A DNA stretch of 57,665 nt from contig JAZRFF010000024.1 in NCBI GenBank assembly GCA_045661225.1, positions 1 through 57,665 on the forward strand. Direction: 5' to 3'. The stretch is from HGM04593 sp045661225. Lineage in GTDB: Bacteria; Bacteroidota; Bacteroidia; Bacteroidales; Bacteroidaceae. Position 1 is the first letter of the stretch. Every line of letters starts with the position of its first letter. Below are positions 15,043-23,725 of the stretch, piece after piece. The notes below the pieces were generated by a model. The model did no database searches and was not told where the DNA came from. It was given only the letters and a program-made list of their open reading frames with translations. Made by a program: the position numbers and the translations under genes.

Positions 15043-16197
15043 TTAGCAAATTTTGCGTGAACCGTCGCCGATAACTACGTCGTACACCTTAGGTGCCTTG
15101 CCGTATTTCTCTTGGTAACGCTTCTTAGCCTCCTCGATGAATACTTCGTACAACTCCTCCTTAACAAGGTTGATAGTGCAACCGCCGAAGCCGCCACCCA
15201 TCATACGAGAACCTGTTACACCGCAGTCGATAGCAACGTCTACCAAGTAGTCGAGCTCCTCGCAGCTTACCTCATAATCCTTGCTCAAGCCGAAGTGTGT
15301 CTCATACATCTTCTTACCTACGGTTTCGTAGTCGCCGGCCTCAAGAGCTGCGCAAACGTCGAGCACGCGAACAACCTCGCCAATAACGTACTTAGCGCGG
15401 TTGTAGTCCTCGGGCTTCAACTCTGCCTTAACCTCCTCAAGCTGCTCGAAGCTAGCGTCACGCAATGACTCAACCTCGGGGTGCTTAGCCTTGATAACCT
15501 CAGCTACGCGCTCACAGCTCAAACGACGCTCGTTGTAGGGTGAGCCTACGAGCTCGTGCTTAACGCAAGTGTTCAAAAGAACGAGCTTGTAACCCTGAGG
15601 CTTGAATGGGAAGTACTGGTACTCGAGCGAACGGCAATCGAGACGGATAAGGCTGCCTGCCTTGCCGAATACGCTTGCAAACTGGTCCATAATACCGCAG
15701 TTTACACCAACATAGTTGTGCTCTGTTGCCTGACCTACTTTTGCAAGTTCGAACTTGTCAACCTTGTTGTCGCCGAACAAGTCGTTCAAAGCGTATGCGT
15801 ATGTGCTCTCAAGAGCAGCTGATGAAGACATACCTGCACCAAGGGGCACATCACCTGCAAATGCAGTGTTGAAACCCTTGACATCAACGCCACGCTTGAT
15901 CATCTCACGGCAAACACCGAAGATGTACTTTGCCCAAGATGCGTGTGGTGCGTCCTCCTCTTTCAAGCCGAACTCAACATAGTCCTTTTCGTCGATAGAG
16001 TAAGCGCAAACCTTGTCTGTACCGTTAGGCTTGATCTCGGCCATAATACCCTTGTTTACAGCACCGGGGAATACAAAACCGTTGTTGTAATCGGTGTGCT
16101 CGCCAATGAGGTTGATACGACCGGGTGAAGCGTAGATGCTTCCTGTTGTGCCATCGAAGTGCTTGATGAAGCGGCTTCTTACAAATTCTATATCCAT
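15043..16197 (-). CDS. galK: Galactokinase
   Basis: Phosphorylates galactose at C1 with ATP, the first committed step of the Leloir pathway. The 384-residue GHMP kinase has the galactose-binding signature GRINLIGEHTDYNNG at residues 26-40, the phosphate loop PLGAGMSSSAALE at 118-130 and the catalytic Asp in VNCGIMDQFAS. The C-terminal GHMP motif appears as GSRMMGGGFGGCTINLV. It is the last gene of the galM-transporter-galK operon, followed by a strong terminator. galT and galE are not in the window. Confidence 0.97.
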   Translation of the reverse strand: MDIEFVRSRFIKHFDGTTGSIYASPGRINLIGEHTDYNNGFVFPGAVNKGIMAEIKPNGTDKVCAYSIDEKDYVEFGLKEEDAPHASWAKYIFGVCREMIKRGVDVKGFNTAFAGDVPLGAGMSSSAALESTYAYALNDLFGDNKVDKFELAKVGQATEHNYVGVNCGIMDQFASVFGKAGSLIRLDCRSLEYQYFPFKPQGYKLVLLNTCVKHELVGSPYNERRLSCERVAEVIKAKHPEVESLRDASFEQLEEVKAELKPEDYNRAKYVIGEVVRVLDVCAALEAGDYETVGKKMYETHFGLSKDYEVSCEELDYLVDVAIDCGVTGSRMMGGGFGGCTINLVKEELYEVFIEEAKKRYQEKYGKAPKVYDVVIGDGSRKIC

Positions 16198-16248
16198 AGT
16201 ATTAAAATGTTAAATGTTAGTTATATTAAACTTTATCAATTGCTTATT

Positions 16249-17523
16249 TTACTTCTTAGCGGGCTTTGAACCTACAAGAGCGTAGAACAACAGGTATGCA
16301 GCACAGAATATAACAACCCAGTAGCTTGTCATATAGTCTGTCAATTCGGCAACCTGAGCCTGGATAGCGAGCATTACAGCGCAACCGAATACCATTGTCA
16401 TAAAGATACCCGAAGCAACGGCTGTGTACTTGCCAAGACCCTCAACGGCCATATTGAATATACCGCCCCACATAACTGATGTGCAGAGACCCACGAGAAG
16501 GAATGCGAAGATACCTACGGGAACCTCGGCCCAGATAAGTGTGAGTGTACCCCAGTCGATTCCGGGAACCTCAACGGTTGTAGCAGGGCTTGAGAACATA
16601 CCGAAAGCAACAAGCACCAATGTAGCGATAGATACGGTAGTAATCATCGCGCGGCTTGAAACCTTGTTACCGATACTTGCACCGACGAAACGGCCGATGA
16701 GCATCATAAACCAGTATACAGCAACGATGAGGCCCGCTGTAGCAGCGTTAATGCCAAGCTCGGGAGTGTTTACAAGGTACATATTAACGTATGTAGGAAC
16801 GCCTACCTCAATACCCATATAAAGGAATATCGCAATAATACCGAGTGTGAAGTGACGGTACTTGAGCGCACCCTTAACGAGGCTAATCTCTACGGGAGCC
16901 TGCTCGGGCTCGTCAATCTTTGTAAAGAGGATAACTACAAATGCAATAACGAAGATTGCAAGGGCAATCATCAGCGCAGGAGTAGCGTCGGCAATCTTGG
17001 TGTCTTTTGTAATCTCGCCGATGAGCGCACCCATAATAATGTAAACAGCAACAGCTGCCGATGAGTTGAACACACCGCCAAGCTGAATGAGCTGGTTACC
17101 GCTGTTGCCGCCACCGCCAAGAAGGTTAAGCATTGGGTTAACAACACAGTTAAGGATACACATACAGAAACCGGCGATAAATGCACCAATGAGGTATACG
17201 CCGAACACGAGACCAAGGTTCTCCTTAGCATCGAGCTGTCCGCTTGCCCACTGTACGAGAATACCGATGATACCCACTGTCAAGCCAATGAGAGCGGTCT
17301 TCTTGTAACCGTACTTAGAGATGAGCATACCTGCGGGAATACCCATAATAAGGTAAGCCACGAAGTTACCGTAGTTACCTATCTGTGCAAGAACTTCGGG
17401 AATGTCTCCCTGTGCTTTGATGATGTTTGCCATAGGTGAACAGAGGTTTGTCACAAAGGCAATCATCGCGAAGAGTGCAATCATAACGATAATTGCTCCC
17501 CACTGTTTTTTCTGATTACTCAT
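16249..17523 (-). CDS. MFS sugar transporter, glucose/galactose type
   Basis: A 424-residue major facilitator with twelve predicted helices that most likely imports galactose (or glucose) by proton symport. The N-terminal half contains GIPAGMLISKYGYKK in the loop between helices 2 and 3, the FucP/GluP-type version of the MFS motif, and asparagine-rich helix ends (CILNCVVNPMLNLLGGGGNS) that are typical of the Bacteroides glucose/galactose transporter branch. It sits between galM and galK with gaps of 34 and 51 bases, so the whole route of galactose entry, mutarotation and phosphorylation is one transcript. Confidence 0.92.
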   Translation of the reverse strand: MSNQKKQWGAIIVMIALFAMIAFVTNLCSPMANIIKAQGDIPEVLAQIGNYGNFVAYLIMGIPAGMLISKYGYKKTALIGLTVGIIGILVQWASGQLDAKENLGLVFGVYLIGAFIAGFCMCILNCVVNPMLNLLGGGGNSGNQLIQLGGVFNSSAAVAVYIIMGALIGEITKDTKIADATPALMIALAIFVIAFVVILFTKIDEPEQAPVEISLVKGALKYRHFTLGIIAIFLYMGIEVGVPTYVNMYLVNTPELGINAATAGLIVAVYWFMMLIGRFVGASIGNKVSSRAMITTVSIATLVLVAFGMFSSPATTVEVPGIDWGTLTLIWAEVPVGIFAFLLVGLCTSVMWGGIFNMAVEGLGKYTAVASGIFMTMVFGCAVMLAIQAQVAELTDYMTSYWVVIFCAAYLLFYALVGSKPAKK

Positions 17524-17557
17524 AGTTTAATTTTTTTAAATAGTTATTATTTGAATC

Positions 17558-18643
17558 TTACTTTTCAACTCCGAATTTGTAAACGGTAACCTGTTTGTAA
17601 GTCTCGCCCGGGCACAATACTACGCTTGGGAAGTGTGCGCGGTTGGGACTGTCGGGGAAGTGCTGCGCCTCGAAGCAGATGGCGCTGCGCTTGGGGAATG
17701 TTGCACCGTGTGCACCCGCAAAACCGCTGTGCCAGTTCGATGTGTATACCTGAACGCCGGGCTCGGTGGTGTAAACCTCCATTGTGCGGCCGCTGACAGG
17801 TTCTGTAACTTTTGCAGCAAAGCTGAGCTCGCCAACCTCTTTCTTGTTAAGCACATAGCAGTGGTCGTAGCCGGCTCCGTGCTTAATCTGCTCCTCGTCG
17901 GCGTCGATGCGTGCACCTACTTCGGTGGGAGTGGTGAAGTCGAACGCAGTGCCCTTGACGGGTGCAATGCAGCCGTATGGTACCGATGTGTCGTCGATGG
18001 GAACAAAGAAATCGGCGTTTATCTCGCAAATGAGATTATCTATTGTTGCAGTGGGGTTGGCAATGCCCGAGAGTGAGAAGAAACCGTGGCTTGTAAGGTT
18101 TACGATGGTCTTCTTGTCGGTTGTTGCCGTATAATCAATTTTCAGTTCGTTGTCGTCGGTGAATGTGTAGACAACTGTGACGTCAAGATTGCCGGGGAAA
18201 CCCTCTTCCATATCGGCCGAGAGGTAATGCAGCTTTAATGTCTGACAGTCGGTCTGTTCGGCGTCCCAAACGCGTGCGTGGAAACCTGTGGGGCCTCCGT
18301 GAAGGTGGTTGGGGCCGTTGTTGATGGCGAGATTATACTCTTTGCCGTCTATGGTGAACTTACCTTTGCAGATGCGGTTGCCGTAGCGGCCGACCAATGT
18401 GCTGAGGAATGGTTCGGGACTGTTCAGGAGGTTGTCTATGCTGTCGTGTCCTTGAATGACGTTGGCATAATTGCCGTTTTTGTCGGGGACCATAATGCTG
18501 CATATTGCGCCTCCGTAGTTTGTGATTGCAACTTCGCTACCGGCCTTGTTTTTCAAGATGAATAGCGCTGTTTCTTTGCCACCGATGTTTTTTTTGAAGT
18601 CGGCGGCTTTCAATTCTGAAAGATTGTTTTCTGTACAATTCAT
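17558..18643 (-). CDS. galM: Aldose 1-epimerase (galactose mutarotase)
   Basis: Interconverts beta- and alpha-galactose before phosphorylation by GalK. Family marks are the substrate His in GPNHLHGG, the catalytic His in GAGYDHCYVLNK and the catalytic Glu in ICFEAQHFPDSPN. I placed the start at 18643 (MNCTENNLSELK); an ATG at 18676 is in frame, but it lies inside the -7 box of the predicted promoter and would add a non-conserved extension. The protein has no signal peptide, so it should be cytoplasmic, unlike periplasmic forms. First gene of the gal operon. Confidence 0.94.
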   Translation of the reverse strand: MNCTENNLSELKAADFKKNIGGKETALFILKNKAGSEVAITNYGGAICSIMVPDKNGNYANVIQGHDSIDNLLNSPEPFLSTLVGRYGNRICKGKFTIDGKEYNLAINNGPNHLHGGPTGFHARVWDAEQTDCQTLKLHYLSADMEEGFPGNLDVTVVYTFTDDNELKIDYTATTDKKTIVNLTSHGFFSLSGIANPTATIDNLICEINADFFVPIDDTSVPYGCIAPVKGTAFDFTTPTEVGARIDADEEQIKHGAGYDHCYVLNKKEVGELSFAAKVTEPVSGRTMEVYTTEPGVQVYTSNWHSGFAGAHGATFPKRSAICFEAQHFPDSPNRAHFPSVVLCPGETYKQVTVYKFGVEK

Positions 18644-18673
18644 ATTACGGTGTGTTAAATAGCTATTTCTCCG

Positions 18674-18704
18674 CAAATAAAATAAAAAATCGCCTTACGG
18701 CAAA
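18674..18704 (-). promoter_or_regulatory. Promoter of the gal operon
   Basis: The minus strand reads TTTG (complement of 18701-18704), exactly 19 bases, then TTTATTTG (complement of 18674-18681), one base from the TAnnTTTG consensus. The leader before galM is about 25 bases. Confidence 0.5.
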
Positions 18705-18801
18705 GTAAAAGCGATAAAATTATATGAAAAATTGTACAAATTTTAAGGGTTGTGCCGGAAATAATGGGCGACCGGTTTGTTTTATAATCATTTATGGTCG
18801 A

Positions 18802-18842
18802 AAATAAAAAAATACCGCCGTCTCGGAATCCCGAGCGGCGGT
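18802..18842 (-). terminator. Terminator of grpE-dnaJ-folC
   Basis: ACCGCCG-t-CTCGG (18814-18826) pairs with CCGAG-CGGCGGT (18831-18842) around loop AATC with one bulged T. The A-rich stretch 18801-18812 gives a T run on the minus strand. It lies about 48 bases past the folC stop. Confidence 0.85.
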
Positions 18843-18889
18843 TGTGATTGTTCTTTGCTTTTATGCGGCAACAAATGTCTTTTTTTGCT

Positions 18890-20170
18890 CTATTTTGTAG
18901 CCAAAAGGTCGGCGACGATGAAACAACTGCCTCCAACAAAGATAAAATCCTCTTTGTCACTGTCGGCAAGTGCGGCTTGCAGCGCCTTTTGAACATTGGG
19001 GTAGTGTTCTCCGTTAAGTCCGAACATCATTGCCTGCTCCTGCAACACGGGTGCGGGCATTGCGCGCTGAATGCTCGCCTGTGTAAAATAATATGTCGCA
19101 TTCTTTGGCATTGTTGCAAGAACTGTCGTAATGTCCTTGTCGCTTACCATTCCGAACACTATGCGCAGTGTCCGGCATTGCTGTGCTGCAAGCTGGCCGA
19201 CAATGTATTTTATGCCACCGATGTTATGCCCTGCGTCGCACACGACGCGGGGGCTTTCTTGTATCGTCTGCCAGCGTCCCATTAACCCTGTAAGGCTGCA
19301 TACGTTTGTAAAGCCTTTTCTAACAGCTTCAGGGGTGATGCTGTATCCCTGTTCTTTGAGCCTTTCTATTGCCGACAGTATGGTGTTTGTGTTTTTCTCT
19401 TGACAGAATCCGCCTAATTCGCCATAGATGGTTCCGTAACTTTTTGTGTTGTATGTGTAACCGGCGTTGCTTGGGGTGGCAGTGGTAAGCAAGGCTTCTT
19501 CTTCGGCGTATGTGACGGGTGCGTTCAGTAGGGTAGCCTTGCTGTTGAATACCGGACGGGTGCGGTCGTCGGCTTCGCCTATGATGACGGGGGTATTGCG
19601 CTTTATTATCCCGGCCTTCTCGGCTGCAATCTCCTCGACGGTGCTTCCCAGGAACTGTGTGTGGTCGGGGCTGATGTTTGTAATTACGCAGAGGTCGGGG
19701 TTTATGATATTTGTGCAGTCGAGACGTCCTCCAAGGCCTACCTCTATAACCGCAACGTCAACTTTCTCCTGTGCAAAGTAGTTGAACGCCATTGCTGTTG
19801 TCAGCTCGAAAAACGATGGGCTTAGCGGTTCGAAGAATGCCTTGTGTGACTCGACGAATTCTGTTACATATTCTTTGCTTGCAGGCTTGCCGTTGACCCT
19901 GATGCGTTCCCTGAAGTCGATGAGGTGCGGCGATGTGTAGAGTCCCACTTTATAACCGCTTTCCTGCAGTATTGCGGCGAGTGTGTGCGAGGTTGAACCC
20001 TTGCCGTTGGTGCCGGCAATGTGTATTGTGCGGTAGTGGGTGTGCGGGTTGCCAGAATGGTTGTCTAAGGCTATGGTAGTTGACAACCCCTCTTTGTAAG
20101 CCGCACCGCCTACTTGTTGGAAGGGCGGTGCGCAATTGTAAAGATATGTGACAGTTTCTTCGTATGTCAT
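18890..20170 (-). CDS. folC: Folylpolyglutamate / dihydrofolate synthase
   Basis: Adds glutamate to dihydropteroate and to folates using ATP, in the cytoplasm. The 426-residue Mur-ligase-like protein has the P-loop GTNGKGST at residues 53-60, the folate-binding loop SPHLIDFRERIRVNG, the EVGLGGRLDCTNI metal-site segment and ITNISPDHTQFLG. The C-terminal ligase domain contains VVCDAGHNIGGIKY. Both activities are usually present in bacteria with a single FolC; that is inference here. The gene lies 12 bases behind dnaJ and is the last of the grpE-dnaJ-folC group. Confidence 0.95.
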   Translation of the reverse strand: MTYEETVTYLYNCAPPFQQVGGAAYKEGLSTTIALDNHSGNPHTHYRTIHIAGTNGKGSTSHTLAAILQESGYKVGLYTSPHLIDFRERIRVNGKPASKEYVTEFVESHKAFFEPLSPSFFELTTAMAFNYFAQEKVDVAVIEVGLGGRLDCTNIINPDLCVITNISPDHTQFLGSTVEEIAAEKAGIIKRNTPVIIGEADDRTRPVFNSKATLLNAPVTYAEEEALLTTATPSNAGYTYNTKSYGTIYGELGGFCQEKNTNTILSAIERLKEQGYSITPEAVRKGFTNVCSLTGLMGRWQTIQESPRVVCDAGHNIGGIKYIVGQLAAQQCRTLRIVFGMVSDKDITTVLATMPKNATYYFTQASIQRAMPAPVLQEQAMMFGLNGEHYPNVQKALQAALADSDKEDFIFVGGSCFIVADLLATK

Positions 20171-20182
20171 TATTGTTGTTTT

Positions 20183-21319
20183 TTAATCGAAGAAATTTTT
20201 GAAACGGCGGAATATCTTCTCCTTTATACTCTCGCTGGGCTTGAAATTGTCGGAATCCCTGAAACTTTCAATAGCTTTTTTCTCGTCTTTCGACAGTGAT
20301 TCGGGAATGTAGACGCTGATGTTTACAATAATGTCTCCACGTCCGTAGCCGTTGAGTACGGGTAAGCCTTTGCCACGCAAACGCATTACTTTGCCGGGTT
20401 GTGTTCCGGGGTCGATGGTGACTTTTGCCTTGCCGTCAATAGTGGGTACTTCGGCAATACCTCCGAGTGTCGCGGTGGGAATGTCGAGCAACAGGCTGAA
20501 TACAAGGTCGTTCTCTTGGCGCACGAGTGTCGGGTGGCTCTCTTCTTCGACGATAATCTGCAAGTCTCCGGCGATGCCGTTACGCTTGCCGGCGTTGCCT
20601 TTGCCGCGCATTGTGAGCACCATTCCGTCGCATACTCCGGCCGGAATGTTAACCTCGACAACCTCTTCGCCCATCACTATACCGTCTCCGTTGCAGTGGG
20701 CACACTTGTTCTTTATAATCTTACCTTCGCCGTTGCATCTTGGACAGGGAACCTCGGTGCGCATCATTCCAAAGAAACTTTGTTGTGTGCGCACTACGCG
20801 GCCGCTTCCGTGACAGTCGGGGCAGGTCTCGGTTGCATTGCCCTCGGCGCCACTGCCTCCACAATGGCTGCATTGCACGTATTTCTTGAGTTTGAACTTT
20901 TTTGTTACTCCGTTTGCAATATCCTGAAGGCTCATTTTAACCTTCACGCGAAGGTCGCCGCCTCTGTTTCTCGCTGCTTGGGCACGACTGCTGCCGCCGC
21001 CGAAGCCTCCGAAGCCTCCGCCGAAAATATCGCCGAACATTGAGAAAATATCGCTCATATCCATACCGCCGCCGAAGCCGCCTGCACCGCCGCCTCCGAG
21101 GCCTTCGTGACCGAACTGGTCGTATCGTGCCTTTTTGTCAGGGTCGCTGAGTACGCTGTATGCCTCGGCAGCCTCTTTGAACTTCTCTTCGGCCTCTTTG
21201 TCACCGGGATTTTTGTCGGGGTGGTATTGGATAGCCAGTTTGCGATAAGCCTTTTTTATGTCGTTTGCCGATGCGCTTTTGTCGACGCCCAGCACTTCAT
21301 AGTAGTCTCTCTTTGCCAT
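20183..21319 (-). CDS. dnaJ: Chaperone DnaJ (Hsp40)
   Basis: Co-chaperone that delivers unfolded proteins to DnaK and stimulates its ATPase. Domain order is complete: J domain with HPD at residues 33-35, a Gly/Phe-rich linker (GGFGGGMDMSDIFSMFG), four zinc-binding CxxCxGxG repeats (CSHCGGSG, CPDCHGSG, CPRCNGEG, CAHCNGDG) and the C-terminal substrate domains. The length of 378 residues is normal. It lies 9 bases behind grpE. dnaK is not in this window, as is usual for Bacteroidales. Confidence 0.97.
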   Translation of the reverse strand: MAKRDYYEVLGVDKSASANDIKKAYRKLAIQYHPDKNPGDKEAEEKFKEAAEAYSVLSDPDKKARYDQFGHEGLGGGGAGGFGGGMDMSDIFSMFGDIFGGGFGGFGGGSSRAQAARNRGGDLRVKVKMSLQDIANGVTKKFKLKKYVQCSHCGGSGAEGNATETCPDCHGSGRVVRTQQSFFGMMRTEVPCPRCNGEGKIIKNKCAHCNGDGIVMGEEVVEVNIPAGVCDGMVLTMRGKGNAGKRNGIAGDLQIIVEEESHPTLVRQENDLVFSLLLDIPTATLGGIAEVPTIDGKAKVTIDPGTQPGKVMRLRGKGLPVLNGYGRGDIIVNISVYIPESLSKDEKKAIESFRDSDNFKPSESIKEKIFRRFKNFFD

Positions 21320-21328
21320 ATTTTTTCA

Positions 21329-21919
21329 TTATTCGCCAACGGCTACTTTTGCGTGGCGTATTACTTTATCGTTTAATATGTATCCTGCTTGAATGCAATC
21401 GAGTACCTTTCCCTTGAGACTCTCGTCGGGGGTGGGGACGAGTGCTATCGCCTCGTGGTAGTCGGTGTTGAAATCAGCGCCTTCGGTTTCCATCTTTTGC
21501 AGACCGTTTTGCTTGAGTATGCCCACGAACTTATTGTAGATAAGCTCTACACCGGTCATTACTTCGGCGGCATTTTTGTCTTTTGCCATATTGCTCAGCG
21601 CGCGCTCAAAATCGTCGAGCACGGGCAGTATCGATTCAATGGCGCGTTCGCCACCGTTTTTAATTAGTTCGGCCTTCTCCTTGATGGTGCGCTTGCGATA
21701 ATTGTCAAACTCGGCAACCTGACGCAGGTACTTATCTTCGAGCGTGGCTACTTTTTCGTTCGCTTCGTCAAGTTCTTTCTGTAATCTCTCCTCGGTCGTA
21801 AGCTCTGCACACTCTTCGGCGGGTGTCTCGTTGTTACTCTCGCAATTTGTCTCCTTTTCTACAGTGCCGACAGTGTCGTTTACGGCATCTTCTAAAATTT
21901 CTTTATTTTTTTCGCTCAT
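21329..21919 (-). CDS. grpE: Nucleotide exchange factor GrpE
   Basis: Releases ADP from DnaK. I start the 196-residue protein at 21919 (MSEKNKEILEDAVND); the frame is open further upstream but there it reads an improbable basic leader. An acidic disordered N-terminus leads into a long coiled coil (ERLQKELDEANEKVATLEDK, then YLRQVAEFDNYRKRT) and the beta-wing signature DFNTDYHEAIALVPTPDES...GKVLDCIQAGY. It is the first gene of the heat-shock pair with dnaJ. No CIRCE element is visible upstream; a possible -7 box TAAATTTG (complement of 21989-21996) is 70 bases before the start. Confidence 0.96.
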   Translation of the reverse strand: MSEKNKEILEDAVNDTVGTVEKETNCESNNETPAEECAELTTEERLQKELDEANEKVATLEDKYLRQVAEFDNYRKRTIKEKAELIKNGGERAIESILPVLDDFERALSNMAKDKNAAEVMTGVELIYNKFVGILKQNGLQKMETEGADFNTDYHEAIALVPTPDESLKGKVLDCIQAGYILNDKVIRHAKVAVGE

Positions 21920-22080
21920 AGTCAATCGGTTTTCTGTTTTGTTTATAACAAATAGTTTGCCAATGGGGTTTTTGGCAGAAATTTTCGGCAAATTTACTCT
22001 TTTTGTGTGACAAATGGTGTCAATTTGGCAGATTTTCTTTTTTGTGTTCTCTGTGGCTTTAGCTTTTGACAGAAAAATAT

Positions 22081-22088
22081 TATTTTCG
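22081..22088 (+). promoter_or_regulatory. Possible promoter -7 box of the sulfatase gene
   Basis: TATTTTCG lies 20 bases before the ATG. A TTTA stands at the right distance for a weak -33 element. The leader would be about ten bases. Confidence 0.35.
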
Positions 22089-22108
22089 CAAATAATTGCT
22101 TGTTGAAA

Positions 22109-23701
22109 ATGAATAAAACCGAGATAACCGTTTTTTCTTTACTTACTGCTGTGCCGTTTACGCTTGTTGCACAAGAGGGTAAATGTCGTTCTGTGGAGCA
22201 ACGTCCCAATGTCGTTCTTATCTATGCCGATGATATTGGGTACGGCGACCTTGAATGTTATGGAGCAATTGGTGTTAAAACTCCTAATGTCAATAATTTA
22301 TCATCGAATGGTTTGCGCTTTACGAATGCTCATTCTGTAGCTTCAACGAGCACCCCTTCGCGCTACTCTTTGCTCACAGGAGAATACCCCTGGCGCAAGC
22401 AGGGTACCGATGTTGCAGCCGGTGATGCTGCGATGATTATTTCCCCCAGTCAGTATACTGTTGCCGACGTTTTTAAAGAGGCCGGGTACACGACGGCAGC
22501 GTTCGGAAAATGGCATCTTGGATTGGGCGCCGAAAGTGGCCGGCAGGATTGGAATGCTCCAATATCACCCGAATTGTCGGATATTGGTTTTGACTACTCC
22601 TATATTATGGCTGCTACGGCCGACAGGGTACCTTGTGTCTTTATAGAGAATGGCAGAGTGGTGAACTATGACCCTTCTGCGCCTGTTTTTGTAAGCTACA
22701 ACCGGAATTTTGATGGCGAACCTACTGGGCGTGATAATCCCGAGCTTCTCTATAATCTCAAGCACTCGCACGGGCACGATATGTCCATTGTAAACGGCAT
22801 TGGACGCATCGGTTATATGAAAGGCGGGGGAACTGCGCTCTGGAAAGACGAGAATATTGCCGATAGCATAACTGCACGCGCGGTGGACTTTATAAAAAGG
22901 AGTAGTGCCGAGCCTTTCTTTATTTATTTTGCGACGAACGATGTTCACGTTCCGCGCTTTCCGCACCCGCGCTTCCGTGGAGCGAGCAGTATGGGGTTGC
23001 GCGGTGATGCTATTGCTCAGTTCGATTGGAGCGTTGGCGAGATTATACGTGCGCTTGACCGGAAAGGGGTGCTTGAGAATACTCTCATAATACTCACAAG
23101 CGACAATGGTCCGGTGCTTGACGATGGATACGCCGATGCTGCCGAAGAACTTGTGGGGGAACATCGGCCTACGGGTGGTTTGCGTGGGGGAAAATACAGT
23201 GCTTTTGAAGGCGGAACGCGCGTGCCGTTCATAGTCCATTGGCCGGCTGTGGTCGGTTCGGGAGGTGTCAGTGATGCGTTAGTGTCCCAGATTGACTTTC
23301 TCGATGTTATGGCTGAAGTGTGTGGGGTTTATGACGAGCGTCAGATGGCTGGTAACAGCGCACCGCTGTCGTCAGATGGAGCGCCGGGCGAGGTGGAATC
23401 GTGGTTGGGACGCGACGGTGCCGGACGCGACTTTATTGTGGGTATGGCTGCTAATCACACACTCTCGCTCACAATGTATGGCTGGAAATATATTGAACCC
23501 AAAGGCGGTCCGGCAATTGTTCCGTGGGGGGCGAAGATTGAGACGGGATATTCAGCACTCCCACAACTGTTCAAAGAGGTCGACGGCGAATTTGATGAGA
23601 GTGTGAACGTTGCCGCCGAGAACCCTGCAATGGTCGAGGGTATGCGCGCTACTCTTGAGAAAATACGCAATAATAGAAATTTCAGGATAGAGTATAAATG
23701 A
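22109..23701 (+). CDS. Secreted sulfatase, Ser-type formylglycine enzyme
   Basis: A 530-residue arylsulfatase-family enzyme that should cleave sulfate esters from host or dietary glycans outside the cytoplasm. A signal peptide (MNKTEITVFSLLTAVPFTLV) precedes the domain. Metal-binding Asp residues are in YADDIGYGD near 39-47, and the modification motif is S81-T-P-S-R85 followed by YSLLTG, so the nucleophile is a Ser that needs the radical-SAM maturase anSME rather than a Cys. Further motifs are GKWHLG and TSDNGPVLDDG. I chose the ATG at 22109 over an in-frame TTG. No maturase gene is in the window. It is followed by the helicase gene after 24 bases, an unrelated neighbour. Confidence 0.93.
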   Translation: MNKTEITVFSLLTAVPFTLVAQEGKCRSVEQRPNVVLIYADDIGYGDLECYGAIGVKTPNVNNLSSNGLRFTNAHSVASTSTPSRYSLLTGEYPWRKQGTDVAAGDAAMIISPSQYTVADVFKEAGYTTAAFGKWHLGLGAESGRQDWNAPISPELSDIGFDYSYIMAATADRVPCVFIENGRVVNYDPSAPVFVSYNRNFDGEPTGRDNPELLYNLKHSHGHDMSIVNGIGRIGYMKGGGTALWKDENIADSITARAVDFIKRSSAEPFFIYFATNDVHVPRFPHPRFRGASSMGLRGDAIAQFDWSVGEIIRALDRKGVLENTLIILTSDNGPVLDDGYADAAEELVGEHRPTGGLRGGKYSAFEGGTRVPFIVHWPAVVGSGGVSDALVSQIDFLDVMAEVCGVYDERQMAGNSAPLSSDGAPGEVESWLGRDGAGRDFIVGMAANHTLSLTMYGWKYIEPKGGPAIVPWGAKIETGYSALPQLFKEVDGEFDESVNVAAENPAMVEGMRATLEKIRNNRNFRIEYK

Positions 23702-23725
23702 CAGAATGTAGATAACAAGGTTTAT

